From assembly GCF_000378445.1 (NCBI RefSeq), contig NZ_KB899701.1:62001-126000 (forward strand): a DNA stretch of 64,000 nucleotides, given 5' to 3'. Numbering within the stretch: the first letter of the stretch is position 1; each line of letters opens with the position of its first letter. This document shows positions 50,164 through 61,903 of the stretch, piece by piece. This DNA is from Deinococcus aquatilis DSM 23025 (lineage in GTDB: Bacteria; Deinococcota; Deinococci; Deinococcales; Deinococcaceae). The position numbers and the translations under genes were made by a program. The notes below the pieces were generated by a model. It was not told where the DNA came from and searched no databases. It saw only the letters and a program-made list of their open reading frames with translations.

Positions 50164-51273
50164 ATGCTGCGTATTGAGGCCGCCGAAATTATCGTCGTGC
50201 GATTGCCCCTGAAATTTCGTTTCGAGACGAGTTTCGGGGTGCAAACCGAAAAAGTGGTGCCGTTGCTGGTGCTGCACGGCGGGGGCCTGCAAGGTCTGTC
50301 GGAAGGCACGATGGAATTTGCGCCGATGTACCGCGAAGAAACCCTCGCAGGCGGCCTTCATCTGCTGCGTGAAGTGTTCCTGCCGCGCATTCTGGGTCAG
50401 ACCTTTGCCAATCCCGAAGATCTGGAGGCCGCGCTGGGCGGATTCCGGGGCAACAAGATGGCGCGGGCGATGGTAGAAATGGCCGCGTGGGATCTGTGGG
50501 CGCGGATGCTGGAAGTGCCGCTGGGCACGCTGTTGGGTGGCCGCAAAACAGAAGTGGAAGTGGGCGTCAGCCTCGGTATTCAGGCCGATGAAGCCGCCAC
50601 CGTGGACGTGGTGCGGCGGCATGTGGAGCAGGGCTACCGCCGCATCAAGCTCAAGATCAAGCCCAGTTGGGACATTCAGCCGGTGCGGGCCACCCGTGAA
50701 GCCTTCCCCGATATTCGCCTGACGGTGGATGCCAACAGCGCCTACACGCTGGCCGATACGGGCCGCCTGCGGGCGCTGGACGAATTCGGCCTGACCTACA
50801 TAGAGCAGCCCCTCGCCTGGGATGACCTCGTGGATCACGCCACCTTGCAGGCCCGCCTGAACACGCCGCTGTGCCTCGACGAGTCCATTACCACCGCCCA
50901 GGATGCCCGCAAAGCTCTGGCGCTGGGGGCGGGCGGCGTGATCAATGTGAAGGTGGCCCGTGTGGGGGGACACGCCGAGGCGAGGCGCGTACACGACATC
51001 TCGCAGGCGTTCGGGGCGCCCGTGTGGTGCGGCGGCATGCTGGAAAGTGGCGTGGGCCGCGCCCACAACATCCACCTTTCGACCCTGCCCAACTTTGCCC
51101 TGCCCGGCGATACCAGCAGTGCCAGCCGTTACTGGGAGACCGACGTGATCAACGAACCGCTGGAGGCTGAAAACGGTCTGATGCCCGTGCCCAGCGGCCC
51201 CGGCATCGGCGTCAGCCTGAACCGGGAATTCATCGCCAGCATCGCGGAACTGCACGAGGAGCGTACCGCTTGA
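50164..51273 (+). CDS. menC: o-Succinylbenzoate synthase / N-succinylamino acid racemase
   Basis: An enolase-superfamily protein of 369 residues. The catalytic KxK motif is K162-L-K164, metal ligands are D189 (VDANSAY), E214 (IEQPL) and D239 (LDES), and K263 (NVKVARVGG) is the second base. Members catalyse o-succinylbenzoate synthesis for menaquinone and many also racemise N-acyl or N-succinyl amino acids; Deinococcus radiodurans has a well-known enzyme of this type. The stop overlaps a GNAT gene start, which favours the racemase role. No other men genes are near. Confidence 0.93.
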   Translation: MLRIEAAEIIVVRLPLKFRFETSFGVQTEKVVPLLVLHGGGLQGLSEGTMEFAPMYREETLAGGLHLLREVFLPRILGQTFANPEDLEAALGGFRGNKMARAMVEMAAWDLWARMLEVPLGTLLGGRKTEVEVGVSLGIQADEAATVDVVRRHVEQGYRRIKLKIKPSWDIQPVRATREAFPDIRLTVDANSAYTLADTGRLRALDEFGLTYIEQPLAWDDLVDHATLQARLNTPLCLDESITTAQDARKALALGAGGVINVKVARVGGHAEARRVHDISQAFGAPVWCGGMLESGVGRAHNIHLSTLPNFALPGDTSSASRYWETDVINEPLEAENGLMPVPSGPGIGVSLNREFIASIAELHEERTA

Positions 51274-52097
51274 GTCAGCCGGGCACACCCACCAGCACCC
51301 CTGCACGCGTCCCCACCCGGCCCTACGTGATCCGCGAAGTGACCGACCCCTGGGCCATGCGTGCCCTGGAAGGCGTGCAGAAGGAGGCGTGGGGCTATTC
51401 CGACCGCGAGGTGACGCCGGGAACCCTGTTCCGAATCAGTGCCATGACCGGCGGGATCGTGCTGGCCGCCTATCCGGCAGATGAGGCCAACCCCGTACCC
51501 GTGGGTTTCGCGTTCGGTTTTCCGGCACTGTCGGGCGAGCGCATCTGGCATCACTCGCACCTGTTGGCCGTGCACCACGAATGGCGCGGCTCGGGAATGG
51601 CGGTGGCCCTCAAATTGGCGCAGCGAGAACGCGCCCTGCGGCAGGGCCTGACACGCATGACCTGGACATTCGATCCGCTGGTGGCCCGCAACGCCCGCCT
51701 GAATCTGGGCAAACTGGGTGCCACCGTGACCAGCTATCACGCCGACTGGTACGCCCTAGAGGACAACCGCGCCACCGCCTTTCCTGCCGACCGCCTGATG
51801 GCCGAATGGGACTTGACCCGGCCCCACGCCGAGCGGCCCGTGCCCTCGGCACGCGGGCAACTGGCCCTAGAAGAGCGCGAATACAGTCAGGAACCGGGCG
51901 CAACCCGTCTGTATCTGGCCGGAAACCGCCTGCTGGCCGAAGTTCCCACCCGTGCCGAAAACCTACCGGAATCGGTACGCCTGCTCTGGCGACATGCCCT
52001 CAGAGACGTGCTGAGTTCGTATCTGGCACGCGGTTACGCGATCACAGATCTGGCGCGGCAGGGCCACCGGGCTTATTACGTGCTGAGCAAGGAATAG
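51270..52097 (+). CDS. GNAT-like acyltransferase, partner of the racemase
   Basis: A 275-residue protein starting at a TTG that overlaps the menC stop, behind GAGGAG. A GNAT core is visible around residues 25-165 ([48 protein letters not shown]). A C-terminal part (residues 180-275) is of unknown fold. In Geobacillus kaustophilus a succinyl-CoA:D-amino acid succinyltransferase of this fold works next to the racemase; the translational coupling here suggests the same. Substrates are inferred. Confidence 0.82.
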   Translation: MSQPGTPTSTPARVPTRPYVIREVTDPWAMRALEGVQKEAWGYSDREVTPGTLFRISAMTGGIVLAAYPADEANPVPVGFAFGFPALSGERIWHHSHLLAVHHEWRGSGMAVALKLAQRERALRQGLTRMTWTFDPLVARNARLNLGKLGATVTSYHADWYALEDNRATAFPADRLMAEWDLTRPHAERPVPSARGQLALEEREYSQEPGATRLYLAGNRLLAEVPTRAENLPESVRLLWRHALRDVLSSYLARGYAITDLARQGHRAYYVLSKE

Positions 52098-52142
52098 GGT
52101 GTAGAACGTGGCGAGTGGGCTGTAGGAAGGTCAACAGCAAAA

Positions 52143-52185
52143 GGGGGAAGGGACGCCAATCAAGCCGCGTCCCTTCCCTCTCTTT
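52143..52185. terminator. Bidirectional terminator between convergent genes
   Basis: GGGAAGGGACGC (52145-52156) pairs perfectly with GCGTCCCTTCCC (52167-52178). T-rich stretches lie on both sides when read on either strand. Confidence 0.8.
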
Positions 52186-52227
52186 GTCGGTTCTCTGTCT
52201 TGCGACCTGCCTCCGGCCCAGAGCGCC

Positions 52228-52836
52228 TCAGTAGACGTTGTAATAAGCCGTGTCGCTGACCCAGTCCTGCTGGGGCACCGGTTGGGCCACCGGATTGACC
52301 ACGATGCTCAGGGCCTGTGCCAGACGTTCAGGGGTCTGGGGCTTCACGGTGGCAAAGCTCTGGCCCTTCTGGTAGGAGCTGAGTTCGCTGAGGTTCAGGG
52401 CGCGGCGGCTGGCGATGACCAGCACACGGTTCTGACCACTGGGGCCACTGATGTCGAAGGTGAACTGGTCGCCCGTGGCGGGGAAGGCGCGGGTGGTTCC
52501 GGCCCGCACGTAGTTGCTGGCGCTGATGCGGTTGGGCAGAATCTGGTCGGTGGTGCCGTCGGGGTTCACGTTGAACAGGTACACATACGCGTTTTCGTTG
52601 ACGGTGGTGTACAGCGTGATACGGTCACCGACGCTGTAATTGGGCACGCGGGTGCCGCTGGTGTCGCGGTCTACCCACACGCGGGCCGTCAGGGTGGTCT
52701 GCACCGGGTTCACGATGATGCTCTGGGCACTCAGGCGGGGTGTTGCGAAGGCCGGAGCCGAGATGCTGCTCAGGGCGGCGGCGCTCACGGCGGTCAACAG
52801 GGCCAGTTTTTTGGAGACGGTTTTCAGGGTAGACAT
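52228..52836 (-). CDS. Secreted DUF4384-like protein
   Basis: A 202-residue protein with a signal peptide of about 31 residues (KKLALLTAVSAAALSSISAPAFA). The mature domain has SVGDRITLYTTVNENAYVYLFNVNPDGTTDQILPN and AFPATGDQFTFDISGPSGQNRVLVIAS, the DUF4384 pattern. Two matching segments (SIIVNPVQTT and SIVVNPVAQP) bracket it. Such proteins are abundant in the Deinococcus envelope, but the role is unknown. The ATG lies behind GGAGGTTGCCTC. Confidence 0.82.
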   Translation of the reverse strand: MSTLKTVSKKLALLTAVSAAALSSISAPAFATPRLSAQSIIVNPVQTTLTARVWVDRDTSGTRVPNYSVGDRITLYTTVNENAYVYLFNVNPDGTTDQILPNRISASNYVRAGTTRAFPATGDQFTFDISGPSGQNRVLVIASRRALNLSELSSYQKGQSFATVKPQTPERLAQALSIVVNPVAQPVPQQDWVSDTAYYNVY

Positions 52837-53072
52837 GAGGCAACCTCCAGGGGTTGGGGGCGCACCTTCGGCGTCAGGTCTGTCCCAGCGCGTCTTTTCG
52901 GGTGCGTTCTTTGTGCCTTTACAGTAGGCCCCGCCACCTGACTGACCGTGAATCCCGGCTGACGGAAGATGAGGCGCGGCCTGCCCGGTCTCATCTGCGG
53001 CCCAAAATACCCAACGGTAAAGGCCCCGTCAGGAACGTGACGAAGCTGACGCTGTCTCCGAACAGACACGCA

Positions 53073-53106
53073 AAAAAGGCGGCCCTCACCTGGAGAACCG
53101 CCCTTT
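53073..53106 (-). terminator. Terminator of tRNA-Gln
   Basis: Read on the minus strand, GGCGG and CCGCC form a stem with a 15-nt loop and are followed by TTTTTT. It lies just past the 3' end of the tRNA gene. Confidence 0.7.
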
Positions 53107-53113
53107 TTGTCTG

Positions 53114-53187
53114 TGGCAGGGATACTAGGATTCGAACCTAAACTAACAGATCCAAAATCTGTTGTGCTGCCATTACACCATATCCCT
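53114..53187 (-). tRNA. tRNA-Gln (anticodon TTG)
   Basis: The 74-base minus-strand sequence folds as a complete tRNA. The acceptor AGGGATA pairs with TATCCCT, followed by G and an encoded CCA. The D-arm region is GGTGTAATGGCAGCAC, the anticodon stem ACAGA/TCTGT holds the loop TTTTGGA (anticodon TTG), and the T-loop is GGTTCGAATCC. It is intact and not interrupted by any element. Confidence 0.95.
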
Positions 53188-53327
53188 AAACCTGAACTGC
53201 CTTAAACTGTTCTGGATGGCCTGACTGCTTCAAAGCCCATGAACCACGCCGCCTTGACCGAACAGCGAACCAGAGTATAGGCATGAAAGGTGCGAGTGGT
53301 CAACAGGGAAGCGCACATCTTCTCAGC

Positions 53328-56024
53328 TCAGCGGGGCCTGGAGTCCTGTTCGGTGCGTCCAGCACGCGCCGCTCGCCCCGGCACCACCGTCAGGCCCGCG
53401 AAGGCCAGCAGGAGCCTTTTCTGGCCCACACCGGGAAAATAGATCAGGACCTCGCGCCGGTCTCCCTGATGAGAGCCGCCCATAAACACGCCCTCGCCAA
53501 ATTTGGGATGACTGACCCTGAGCGGATCGGTGCCGCTGACCGCCCGTTGCAGTTCACGGCTGGGAATACCGAGGCGGGCGCTGACTTCGGGCAGCGAGAG
53601 GCCATGCAGATCCAGCAGTTCGCGGGCTTGCAGGGGCCACGCGGCGGGCAGGGCGGGCGCGGTGTCGGGAAGGGGAACGGCGTCTGGGACGTGTGGAGTG
53701 GTTGCCACGCCCAGCAGGTCTCGCAGCAGGGCGTGAGTGGCGGCCTTGTCGGTGGGGCGGCGCTCTCCGCTGGGCAGGAAGGGCGCAAAACAGCGGCTGA
53801 CCGCGATGCATTCGTAGCACCCGCTGGGGCTGGTGCAACAGGTTTTGGCTGTCAGTTGGTAGGCGCGGGCCAGCAGGTCGTCCATGCTTTCAAAGGCGCG
53901 GCGCGATACGCCCAGACCGCCCAGCCAGTCGTCGTACAGAAAAAAGTAGGTGTCGCGGCCCTCGCGGAAGGCTCCGGCCAGGTCGCCCTCATCGCAGGCG
54001 ACGCGTTCGGGCGTGACCTTTTGCAGCAGGTGTTTGAGGGTATGGGCCACGGCGGTGGGGCGCTCGGTGGCGGCTGGATCGAGGCCCACTTCCAGCGCAC
54101 TGGTGCGGAAGGGCGGCAGTTCCAGCGGTTGGTCGTACAGATGTTCGCTGAGCTTGTGATCCTGCATTCGGTCCTGAATGCGGCCCCCACAGGCGCGGCA
54201 GGTGCGCTCGCTGGGGCCGGGATCGCGGTCACAGCCGCTGCACACGCGCTCGAAGACCTGACGCATCATCATGAATCCGGTGTAGCGGCGGCGAATGATC
54301 ACCTCTCCGTGGCGGTAGGCCAGCGGGCCGCGCCGCACCCAGTCGCCCATCCTGGTGGGCTGCACATCGATGGCGTACAGGCCCCGCGTAAACAGGTTGG
54401 CTGCCTCGAACTTTTCCACGATGATGGCTGTTCCGGGCGCGTGTTCCTCCCAGCGCAGCACCTTGTAGCCCTGTCCGTCCAGCGAAAACACCGCCCCCTC
54501 GTGCTTTTCGGTGAGGGCATAGTGCTGGCTGGGCGATTCCAGCGGCGTGTCGAAGCAGCGCATTCCCCGTGTGGCCCAGTCGGTGGCTTCTATCACGGCA
54601 AATTTGGCACTGCCCTCTCCGCGCAGATTCCAGTAACGCACGGGCGGCAGAGGCTCGGAAGGCAGGCCCGCCGCCCGGAATTCTTCGTTCTGGCGCTCCC
54701 TGTGCCGGGGAGACAGGTAGGGATTGCTGGCCTCGACCACCGCCTTTTCGATCTGGCCCTTGACCAGTTCGTGAAAGTTGCCAGTGTTGCTGTAAAAGGC
54801 ATCGACTGGCTGCGGCACGCCCTGATCGTTGAGGGCGGGCAGGTACAGCACCAGCCCCGGAGCCACCCGCCCGGCCCGGCCCGCCATCTGGCGAAAAGCC
54901 ATGCGCGACCCCGGATACCCGTCGATGATCACCACTTCAAGGTCCCCGATGTCCACGCCCGCTTCGAGGGCATTGGTGGCAAACATGACGCCGCTGGCCG
55001 AACGCCGGAACTCGCTGAGGCGGCCTTCGCGGTCGCTGGTGCCTGCCATGTACAGGTGCGCGGCGCGGGCATAGCGGGGCTGGGCGCGGTAGGTGGAATA
55101 GAGCCGCGCCGCGCGGGAACGGCCCCGAAAAAAGGCCAGCACCTTGAGGTTGTGCGCGGCGCTGGCATTCATCACGGCGTCCCAGAAGCGCCGGGGCTGC
55201 CCTCTGTGGTCGGCCAGATAGTAGCGTTTGCCGTGCCGCGCCGCGCCTGATTCGCAGACCTCCACGGCGTCTATTCCCACCAGTTCGCGGGCAAATTCGG
55301 CTGGGTTGCCAATCGTGGCGGTACTCAGAATGACCTGCGGATTGGCCCCCAGCGCCCGCGCCAGGTCCAGCAGGCGACGCAGCATTCCGGCCACCTCGGA
55401 ACCAAAGCCGCCCCGGTAGGTGTGCGCCTCATCCAGCACCACGAAGGCGAGTTTGGACAGAAAGGCCCGCACCCTCGGATGCGTCAGCGACCAGTGCAGC
55501 TTGTCGGGCGTGGCCGTCGCCATCCGCACGCCGTCCTTGAAGATGTCGGCGGGCTGGGCATTGCCCTGAAACGCGCCGATCTGCCAACCAAAATCACCCT
55601 GATCGCGGAAGGCGTTCAGTTTGTCGCGCTGATCCTGCCCCAACGCCACCAACGGATAGATAAACAGAGCCGTGGCCTGTGGGTCAGCTTCCAGCCGCTC
55701 GAATACCGCCGGAAAAAATGCTCCGGTTTTGCCGCTGGCGGTGGGCGTGGTCACGATGACGTGTTGGCCCGCGTGCATCAACTTATAGGTGTCGGCCTGA
55801 TGGCGGTACACGTCGGCAAAGCCGAAGCCCCGGCGCACGGCCTCTGTCCAGCCCAGATCGGCGGCTTTCACGGTCTTGGCAGGCACGGCCTCGTCTTCGT
55901 GCAGCAGCGCCACGCCCCCGCCCAGAATCTCGCGCAGAAACCCCTCCAGGCGGGCGTAGCGTGTGGATTCTGTGGCAAGAGGTTCAGGCCCAAGCTGATC
56001 GAGCAGGGAGCGGGCAGACAGCAC
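53328..56024 (-). CDS. MrfA-like DEAH-box helicase with UvrD-type C-terminal module
   Basis: The 898-residue protein is an SF2 helicase of the YprA/MrfA and Hrq1 group. Walker A is TTPTASGKT (92-100), the DEAH box is at 198-201, motif III is LSTAT, and motif VI is FRQMAGRAGR. A zinc-finger-like CSGCDRD and CRACG pair lies in the middle. The C-terminal four-Cys cluster of DUF1998 (CCTSPSGCYECIAVSRC) is near residues 728-745. Residues about 837-881 (VSHPKFGEGVF and GVGQKRLLLAFAGL) match the Tudor-like C-terminal module of UvrD/PcrA. MrfA acts in mitomycin C damage repair in Bacillus. The GTG start is leaderless (TACACT, 6-nt gap). Confidence 0.88.
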   Translation of the reverse strand: MLSARSLLDQLGPEPLATESTRYARLEGFLREILGGGVALLHEDEAVPAKTVKAADLGWTEAVRRGFGFADVYRHQADTYKLMHAGQHVIVTTPTASGKTGAFFPAVFERLEADPQATALFIYPLVALGQDQRDKLNAFRDQGDFGWQIGAFQGNAQPADIFKDGVRMATATPDKLHWSLTHPRVRAFLSKLAFVVLDEAHTYRGGFGSEVAGMLRRLLDLARALGANPQVILSTATIGNPAEFARELVGIDAVEVCESGAARHGKRYYLADHRGQPRRFWDAVMNASAAHNLKVLAFFRGRSRAARLYSTYRAQPRYARAAHLYMAGTSDREGRLSEFRRSASGVMFATNALEAGVDIGDLEVVIIDGYPGSRMAFRQMAGRAGRVAPGLVLYLPALNDQGVPQPVDAFYSNTGNFHELVKGQIEKAVVEASNPYLSPRHRERQNEEFRAAGLPSEPLPPVRYWNLRGEGSAKFAVIEATDWATRGMRCFDTPLESPSQHYALTEKHEGAVFSLDGQGYKVLRWEEHAPGTAIIVEKFEAANLFTRGLYAIDVQPTRMGDWVRRGPLAYRHGEVIIRRRYTGFMMMRQVFERVCSGCDRDPGPSERTCRACGGRIQDRMQDHKLSEHLYDQPLELPPFRTSALEVGLDPAATERPTAVAHTLKHLLQKVTPERVACDEGDLAGAFREGRDTYFFLYDDWLGGLGVSRRAFESMDDLLARAYQLTAKTCCTSPSGCYECIAVSRCFAPFLPSGERRPTDKAATHALLRDLLGVATTPHVPDAVPLPDTAPALPAAWPLQARELLDLHGLSLPEVSARLGIPSRELQRAVSGTDPLRVSHPKFGEGVFMGGSHQGDRREVLIYFPGVGQKRLLLAFAGLTVVPGRAARAGRTEQDSRPR

Positions 56025-56119
56025 AGGTGCAGTGTAGGCCGTGAGGTCAGCAGGGCGCAGAGACGCGGGTTACGGTGGAGGCGGTGAGAGAACGGCCTGC
56101 CAGCACGATTCCCGAGCGC

Positions 56120-56240
56120 AACCCCCAGTCTGGTTCGCCGCCAGCCCCCTTAGAGGGGAGCGCAAAAGCACGCAAAAGCAGTTGTCCTCCCCTCTAAGGG
56201 GGGGCGTTGCGCCAGCAACGGGGGGGTTCGCCTTCCACCC
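56120..56240. repeat. Palindromic intergenic repeat, copy 3
   Basis: Full-length copy. It begins AACCCCCAGTCTGG, has the inverted arms GCCCCCTTAGAGGGGAG and CTCCCCTCTAAGGGGGGGC, the CGTTGC/GCAACG hairpin, and ends GGGGGGGTTCGCCTTCCACC. The outer ends AACCCCC and GGGGGTT are inverted repeats of each other. Confidence 0.8.
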
Positions 56241-56245
56241 CACTT

Positions 56246-57262
56246 CTACAGCGTGCCCTCGCTTTCGCGCAGCAAGATGGGCGCACGGAAGGCGGCGGGC
56301 AGCCACTCTTCTTGCGGATGCATGGCGTCGGGTGGGCAGGAATGCACGCAGGCCATACATCCGGTGCAGGCATTCAGGTTCAGCAGCAGCTGTACGCCGC
56401 CTTCAGGCTGAAGCTCGCGGGTGATGGCGCTCGTGGGGCACACGTTGGCGCACACCGGGCAATTGATGCATTTGTCATCGACCAGCGGGGCAGGCCAGTA
56501 CACGCCTGCGTCTTCGGGTGGGGCGGGTTTCAGCGTGCGCCCGCGCCAGCGCCACTCCTCGGGGGTGCGCTCGGCGGGCACACTCCAATCTACGAAGGGC
56601 AAAGGCTGGTCTGGAATGGCCTGTACGAGTTGCTGTTTTCCGGCCCGGAACAGGCTGGCAAAGGCTCCGCGCCTCGAAATCTGCACGTCGCGGCCCTTGT
56701 CTTCGGGGGTGGCGGGCCGCACGCTGACGCGGGCAGGCTGGCCCGTGGTGGCCCGCAGGCGCTGCGCCTCGTCTACCACGCGCTCCAGTCGTTCCGGTAC
56801 ATCGGGCGCACCCACCGGGCAGGCCGCGCAGTCGCCGTGGATCAGGGCCAGAGGCAGGTTCCAGACCCCCGACGCGGCCACCAGGGCAGGCGTGACCCGG
56901 CCCAAACAGGGAAGCTGCGGCCCGCCCGCCCCACTTTGCGAGCAGGTCAGCGTGGCGTCTTCCTGCGGCCTGCCCGTCACACTGCTGCGCTGGTCGCTGA
57001 CAGCTTGCAGCGGCCCCTGAAGGTCATATTCCAGCGCCCCGGACGGACAGACCTGCACGCACAGCCCGCACCCGGTACACAGGTCGGGCAGCACCGTGAT
57101 GGAGTTGCCCAGCATTCCCACCGCAATCGCCTCGTGCGGGCAGGTGGTGTGGCACGCATCGCAGCCGCCCACCGCCTGCCGCTCCAGCAGGCAGCGCGGC
57201 CCCGTATAACGCGGCGTCAAATTTCCCATTTCTCCCAACCGCGACAACACCCCTTGCAACAT
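56246..57262 (-). CDS. Multi-cluster 4Fe-4S ferredoxin protein
   Basis: A 338-residue soluble polyferredoxin. Cys motifs are CDACHTTCPH near residue 34, CTGCGLCVQVCP near 62, CSQS with CLG and CAACPVG in the middle, then CINCPVCANVCP and CTGCMACVHSCP at the C-terminal end. At least four ferredoxin-type motifs are complete or nearly so. Such proteins pass electrons to or from oxidoreductases, but no partner enzyme is adjacent. The ATG is preceded by TAGACT with a 6-nt gap, so the start is probably leaderless. Specific role unknown. Confidence 0.82.
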   Translation of the reverse strand: MLQGVLSRLGEMGNLTPRYTGPRCLLERQAVGGCDACHTTCPHEAIAVGMLGNSITVLPDLCTGCGLCVQVCPSGALEYDLQGPLQAVSDQRSSVTGRPQEDATLTCSQSGAGGPQLPCLGRVTPALVAASGVWNLPLALIHGDCAACPVGAPDVPERLERVVDEAQRLRATTGQPARVSVRPATPEDKGRDVQISRRGAFASLFRAGKQQLVQAIPDQPLPFVDWSVPAERTPEEWRWRGRTLKPAPPEDAGVYWPAPLVDDKCINCPVCANVCPTSAITRELQPEGGVQLLLNLNACTGCMACVHSCPPDAMHPQEEWLPAAFRAPILLRESEGTL

Positions 57263-57464
57263 GGCCGGAGTCTAGCGGGCAGGCGGCGCAAAGTCTGCGA
57301 GGTCAGTGGGGGTAAACTGATACGGAAAGATTCAGTAGCTTGGCCTCAAAGCTTAATTTATCTTAATGACCCGGATTCCTGTCTTATGCAATATTTGCGA
57401 AATTTATACAATAATCTACCATATAAGTTGATCATATAGTGATTTATCTAGAAAAGAACATACC

Positions 57465-57764
57465 ATGATTAAACCCCTAATGCTGGCAACTATTCTTGGA
57501 ATTGCCTCAATAGTGATTCCCTCTCCAAATCACGTCGCCCTTGCTGGAAACCAATGTAGCCCATCGCTTCAAATCAACAGTGTTTGTATCAACTTGGTCA
57601 CGGGTTGGGGCTGGCCTAAAGCATTTATTATTGACAGTGCAGCCATATCTACTCTTGGCAGTATGGGTGTTGATGACAGATTTCTGTCTATTGATCTGCT
57701 TGTAAACATTATTTTCTATTACGGTGTAATTCTTTTTATTATAAATGTAATCAGAACAAAGTAG
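57465..57764 (+). CDS. AT-rich orphan membrane protein
   Basis: A 99-residue protein in a patch (about 57330-57780) that is much richer in A and T than the surrounding chromosome. It has an N-terminal hydrophobic segment (MLATILGIASIVIPSP) that could be a signal peptide, two Cys in the short mature region, and a C-terminal membrane helix (LLVNIIFYYGVILFIINVI). Codon use differs sharply from neighbours, suggesting recent transfer. The ribosome binding site is weak. It may be a real gene or a remnant; no family is recognised. Confidence 0.4.
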   Translation: MIKPLMLATILGIASIVIPSPNHVALAGNQCSPSLQINSVCINLVTGWGWPKAFIIDSAAISTLGSMGVDDRFLSIDLLVNIIFYYGVILFIINVIRTK

Positions 57765-57777
57765 CAATACTTTAAAG

Positions 57778-59295
<1,518 letters not shown>

Positions 59296-59410
59296 GGGCA
59301 GACACCTCGGGGAGAAGGGGCGTGAGGGGCAAGAGCCAACCGGAGCAGTCTACCCGCCCCGGCCTTCTGGGATACCTGCATTGTCGGGGGAAGCCCCAGG
59401 AACCACGTTC

Positions 59411-60031
59411 TCAGTTCCGTGCCACCGGATCACGCCGCAGCGCACCTTCCAGCAGCAGCGTCAGCGCCAGCCGCATTTCTTCTTGCAGGGTGCGTTCGGT
59501 GCCGTAGGCGCTCCAGCGCAGGGCCACCATCAGGTAGGTATCGGCAATCAGGTTGCTGATGCGCTGCAAACTCAGGTCGGTTCGCATCTGCCCTGCCTGA
59601 TGCAGTGGCCGCAAGATCAGTTCGATGACTTTGCTCAGTGGCAACGCCTGATAAGCGGTGCGGGCGCGTTCGGGATTGGGGTTCATGACCTCGTAGGCCA
59701 GCGGCGGAAACAGGTCGCGTTCGCGGGAGTTTTCATCGGCCAGTAAGTCCCAGACTTCGTACAGCACGGTCAGGGGCGGCGCGTGATCCTTCAGGCGGGC
59801 CTCGGCGTGGTCGCGCAGACGGGTCATCACTTCACTGCCGTAATCCAGCAGCACCGCTTCTTTATAAGGATAGTAATTAAAGAAGGTGCCGCGAGAAACA
59901 TTGCTGGCTTTGGCAATATCGGTGGCTGTGGTGGTCTGAAAACCGCCCCGTTTAAACAAGTCAATAGCCACGCTGTAGATGCGGGCGCGGCGACGTTCCT
60001 TCTGGCGCTCCCTCAGCGACGACGAATCCAT
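59411..60031 (-). CDS. TetR-family transcriptional regulator
   Basis: A 206-residue regulator. The helix-turn-helix is near residues 15-60: ARIYSVAIDLFKRGGFQTTTATDIAKASNVSRGTFFNYYPYKEAVL in pieces, with the typical FFNYY core. The C-terminal ligand domain is variable and gives no clue to the inducer. The ATG at 60031 is preceded by TATCTT with a 7-nt gap, so the start is probably leaderless; the longer open frame upstream is not supported. It is divergent from the VWA gene and may control it. Confidence 0.92.
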   Translation of the reverse strand: MDSSSLRERQKERRRARIYSVAIDLFKRGGFQTTTATDIAKASNVSRGTFFNYYPYKEAVLLDYGSEVMTRLRDHAEARLKDHAPPLTVLYEVWDLLADENSRERDLFPPLAYEVMNPNPERARTAYQALPLSKVIELILRPLHQAGQMRTDLSLQRISNLIADTYLMVALRWSAYGTERTLQEEMRLALTLLLEGALRRDPVARN

Positions 60032-60125
60032 AACAGGCAAGATAGCGCGTCCTGAGTTCAAAATTGCACCCTGTACAAGAAATGGTAAGTGGGGGGGTGG
60101 GAAAGGCGAAAAAGATTGAATGTGA

Positions 60126-60178
60126 ATCGTGGAACGTGGGAAGTGCCAGACCACGACCTACGTTCTACACTCCACGAT
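60126..60178. repeat. Imperfect inverted repeat upstream of VWA gene
   Basis: ATCGTGGA (60126-60133) and TCCACGAT (60171-60178) are perfect inverted copies, with a further AACGT/ACGTT pair inside. It lies in the divergent spacer between the TetR and VWA genes. It could be an operator or a degenerate repeat element. Confidence 0.45.
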
Positions 60179-60238
60179 CTGCCCTCCAACCTGCTTTACC
60201 GTTACAAACGCCCGCCTCTACAAGCGCCATGCTATGGT

Positions 60239-61447
<1,209 letters not shown>

Positions 61448-61480
61448 TAAAACCGGGAGTGGTGAGTGGGAAGTGGGAAA

Positions 61481-61527
61481 AGAGCGGGTCTGCACAGAGA
61501 ATCTTCTGGCAGGCCCGCTCTTTTTTT
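61481..61527 (+). terminator. Terminator of the VWA gene
   Basis: GAGCGGG-TCTGC pairs with GCAGG-CCCGCTC around a 15-nt loop and is followed by seven T. Confidence 0.8.
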
Positions 61528-61569
61528 CTCACAGATGTTCGGAAATGGAAGCAGGTTCGTGGTGGTCGG

Positions 61570-61797
61570 TCAGTCGCCTTGCTCCGCCTTCATCGCGTCG
61601 TGGGCTAGCAAAGTCGCGTAGCCGTGTCCTAAACTGTGTTCAGCTTTCAGCCAGTTCACGATCTCGCTGTGGCGGGCCAGTTCTTTCGCCTGCAACTTGG
61701 CCTGAATGCGGGTCAGCCAATCGGGGATGCTCACGCCCGTTTTGGCCTCGATATTGGTGTAGTAGCTCTGCTTGATCTGTTCCGGCGTTTTTGCCAT
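61570..61797 (-). CDS. DUF4287 small protein
   Basis: A 75-residue protein with the DUF4287 pattern: [17 protein letters not shown], then [30 protein letters not shown]. It is helical and charged, with no membrane segment. The ATG lies behind GAGGAG. The family resembles part of DUF5655-like proteins and is of unknown function. It follows DoxX on the same strand but is separated from it by a terminator. Confidence 0.85.
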   Translation of the reverse strand: MAKTPEQIKQSYYTNIEAKTGVSIPDWLTRIQAKLQAKELARHSEIVNWLKAEHSLGHGYATLLAHDAMKAEQGD

Positions 61798-61818
61798 ACG
61801 GACTCCTCATTTTTATGA

Positions 61819-61855
61819 AGAAAAAGGCATGTCAGCAAATTGATCTGACATGCCC
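61819..61855 (-). terminator. Terminator downstream of the DoxX gene
   Basis: GGCATGTCAG (61826-61835) pairs perfectly with CTGACATGCC (61845-61854). Read on the minus strand the stem is followed by TTTTTC, as expected for the end of the DoxX transcript. Confidence 0.75.
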
Positions 61856-61903
61856 GCTCTTTTATCTTTTTCCACTCACTACTGACCGCTCACCACTGAC
61901 GGT

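Noticed and set aside
53283..55250. Long + strand open frame opposite the helicase gene
   Set aside because: Antisense to a gene with all SF2 helicase motifs and no features of its own.
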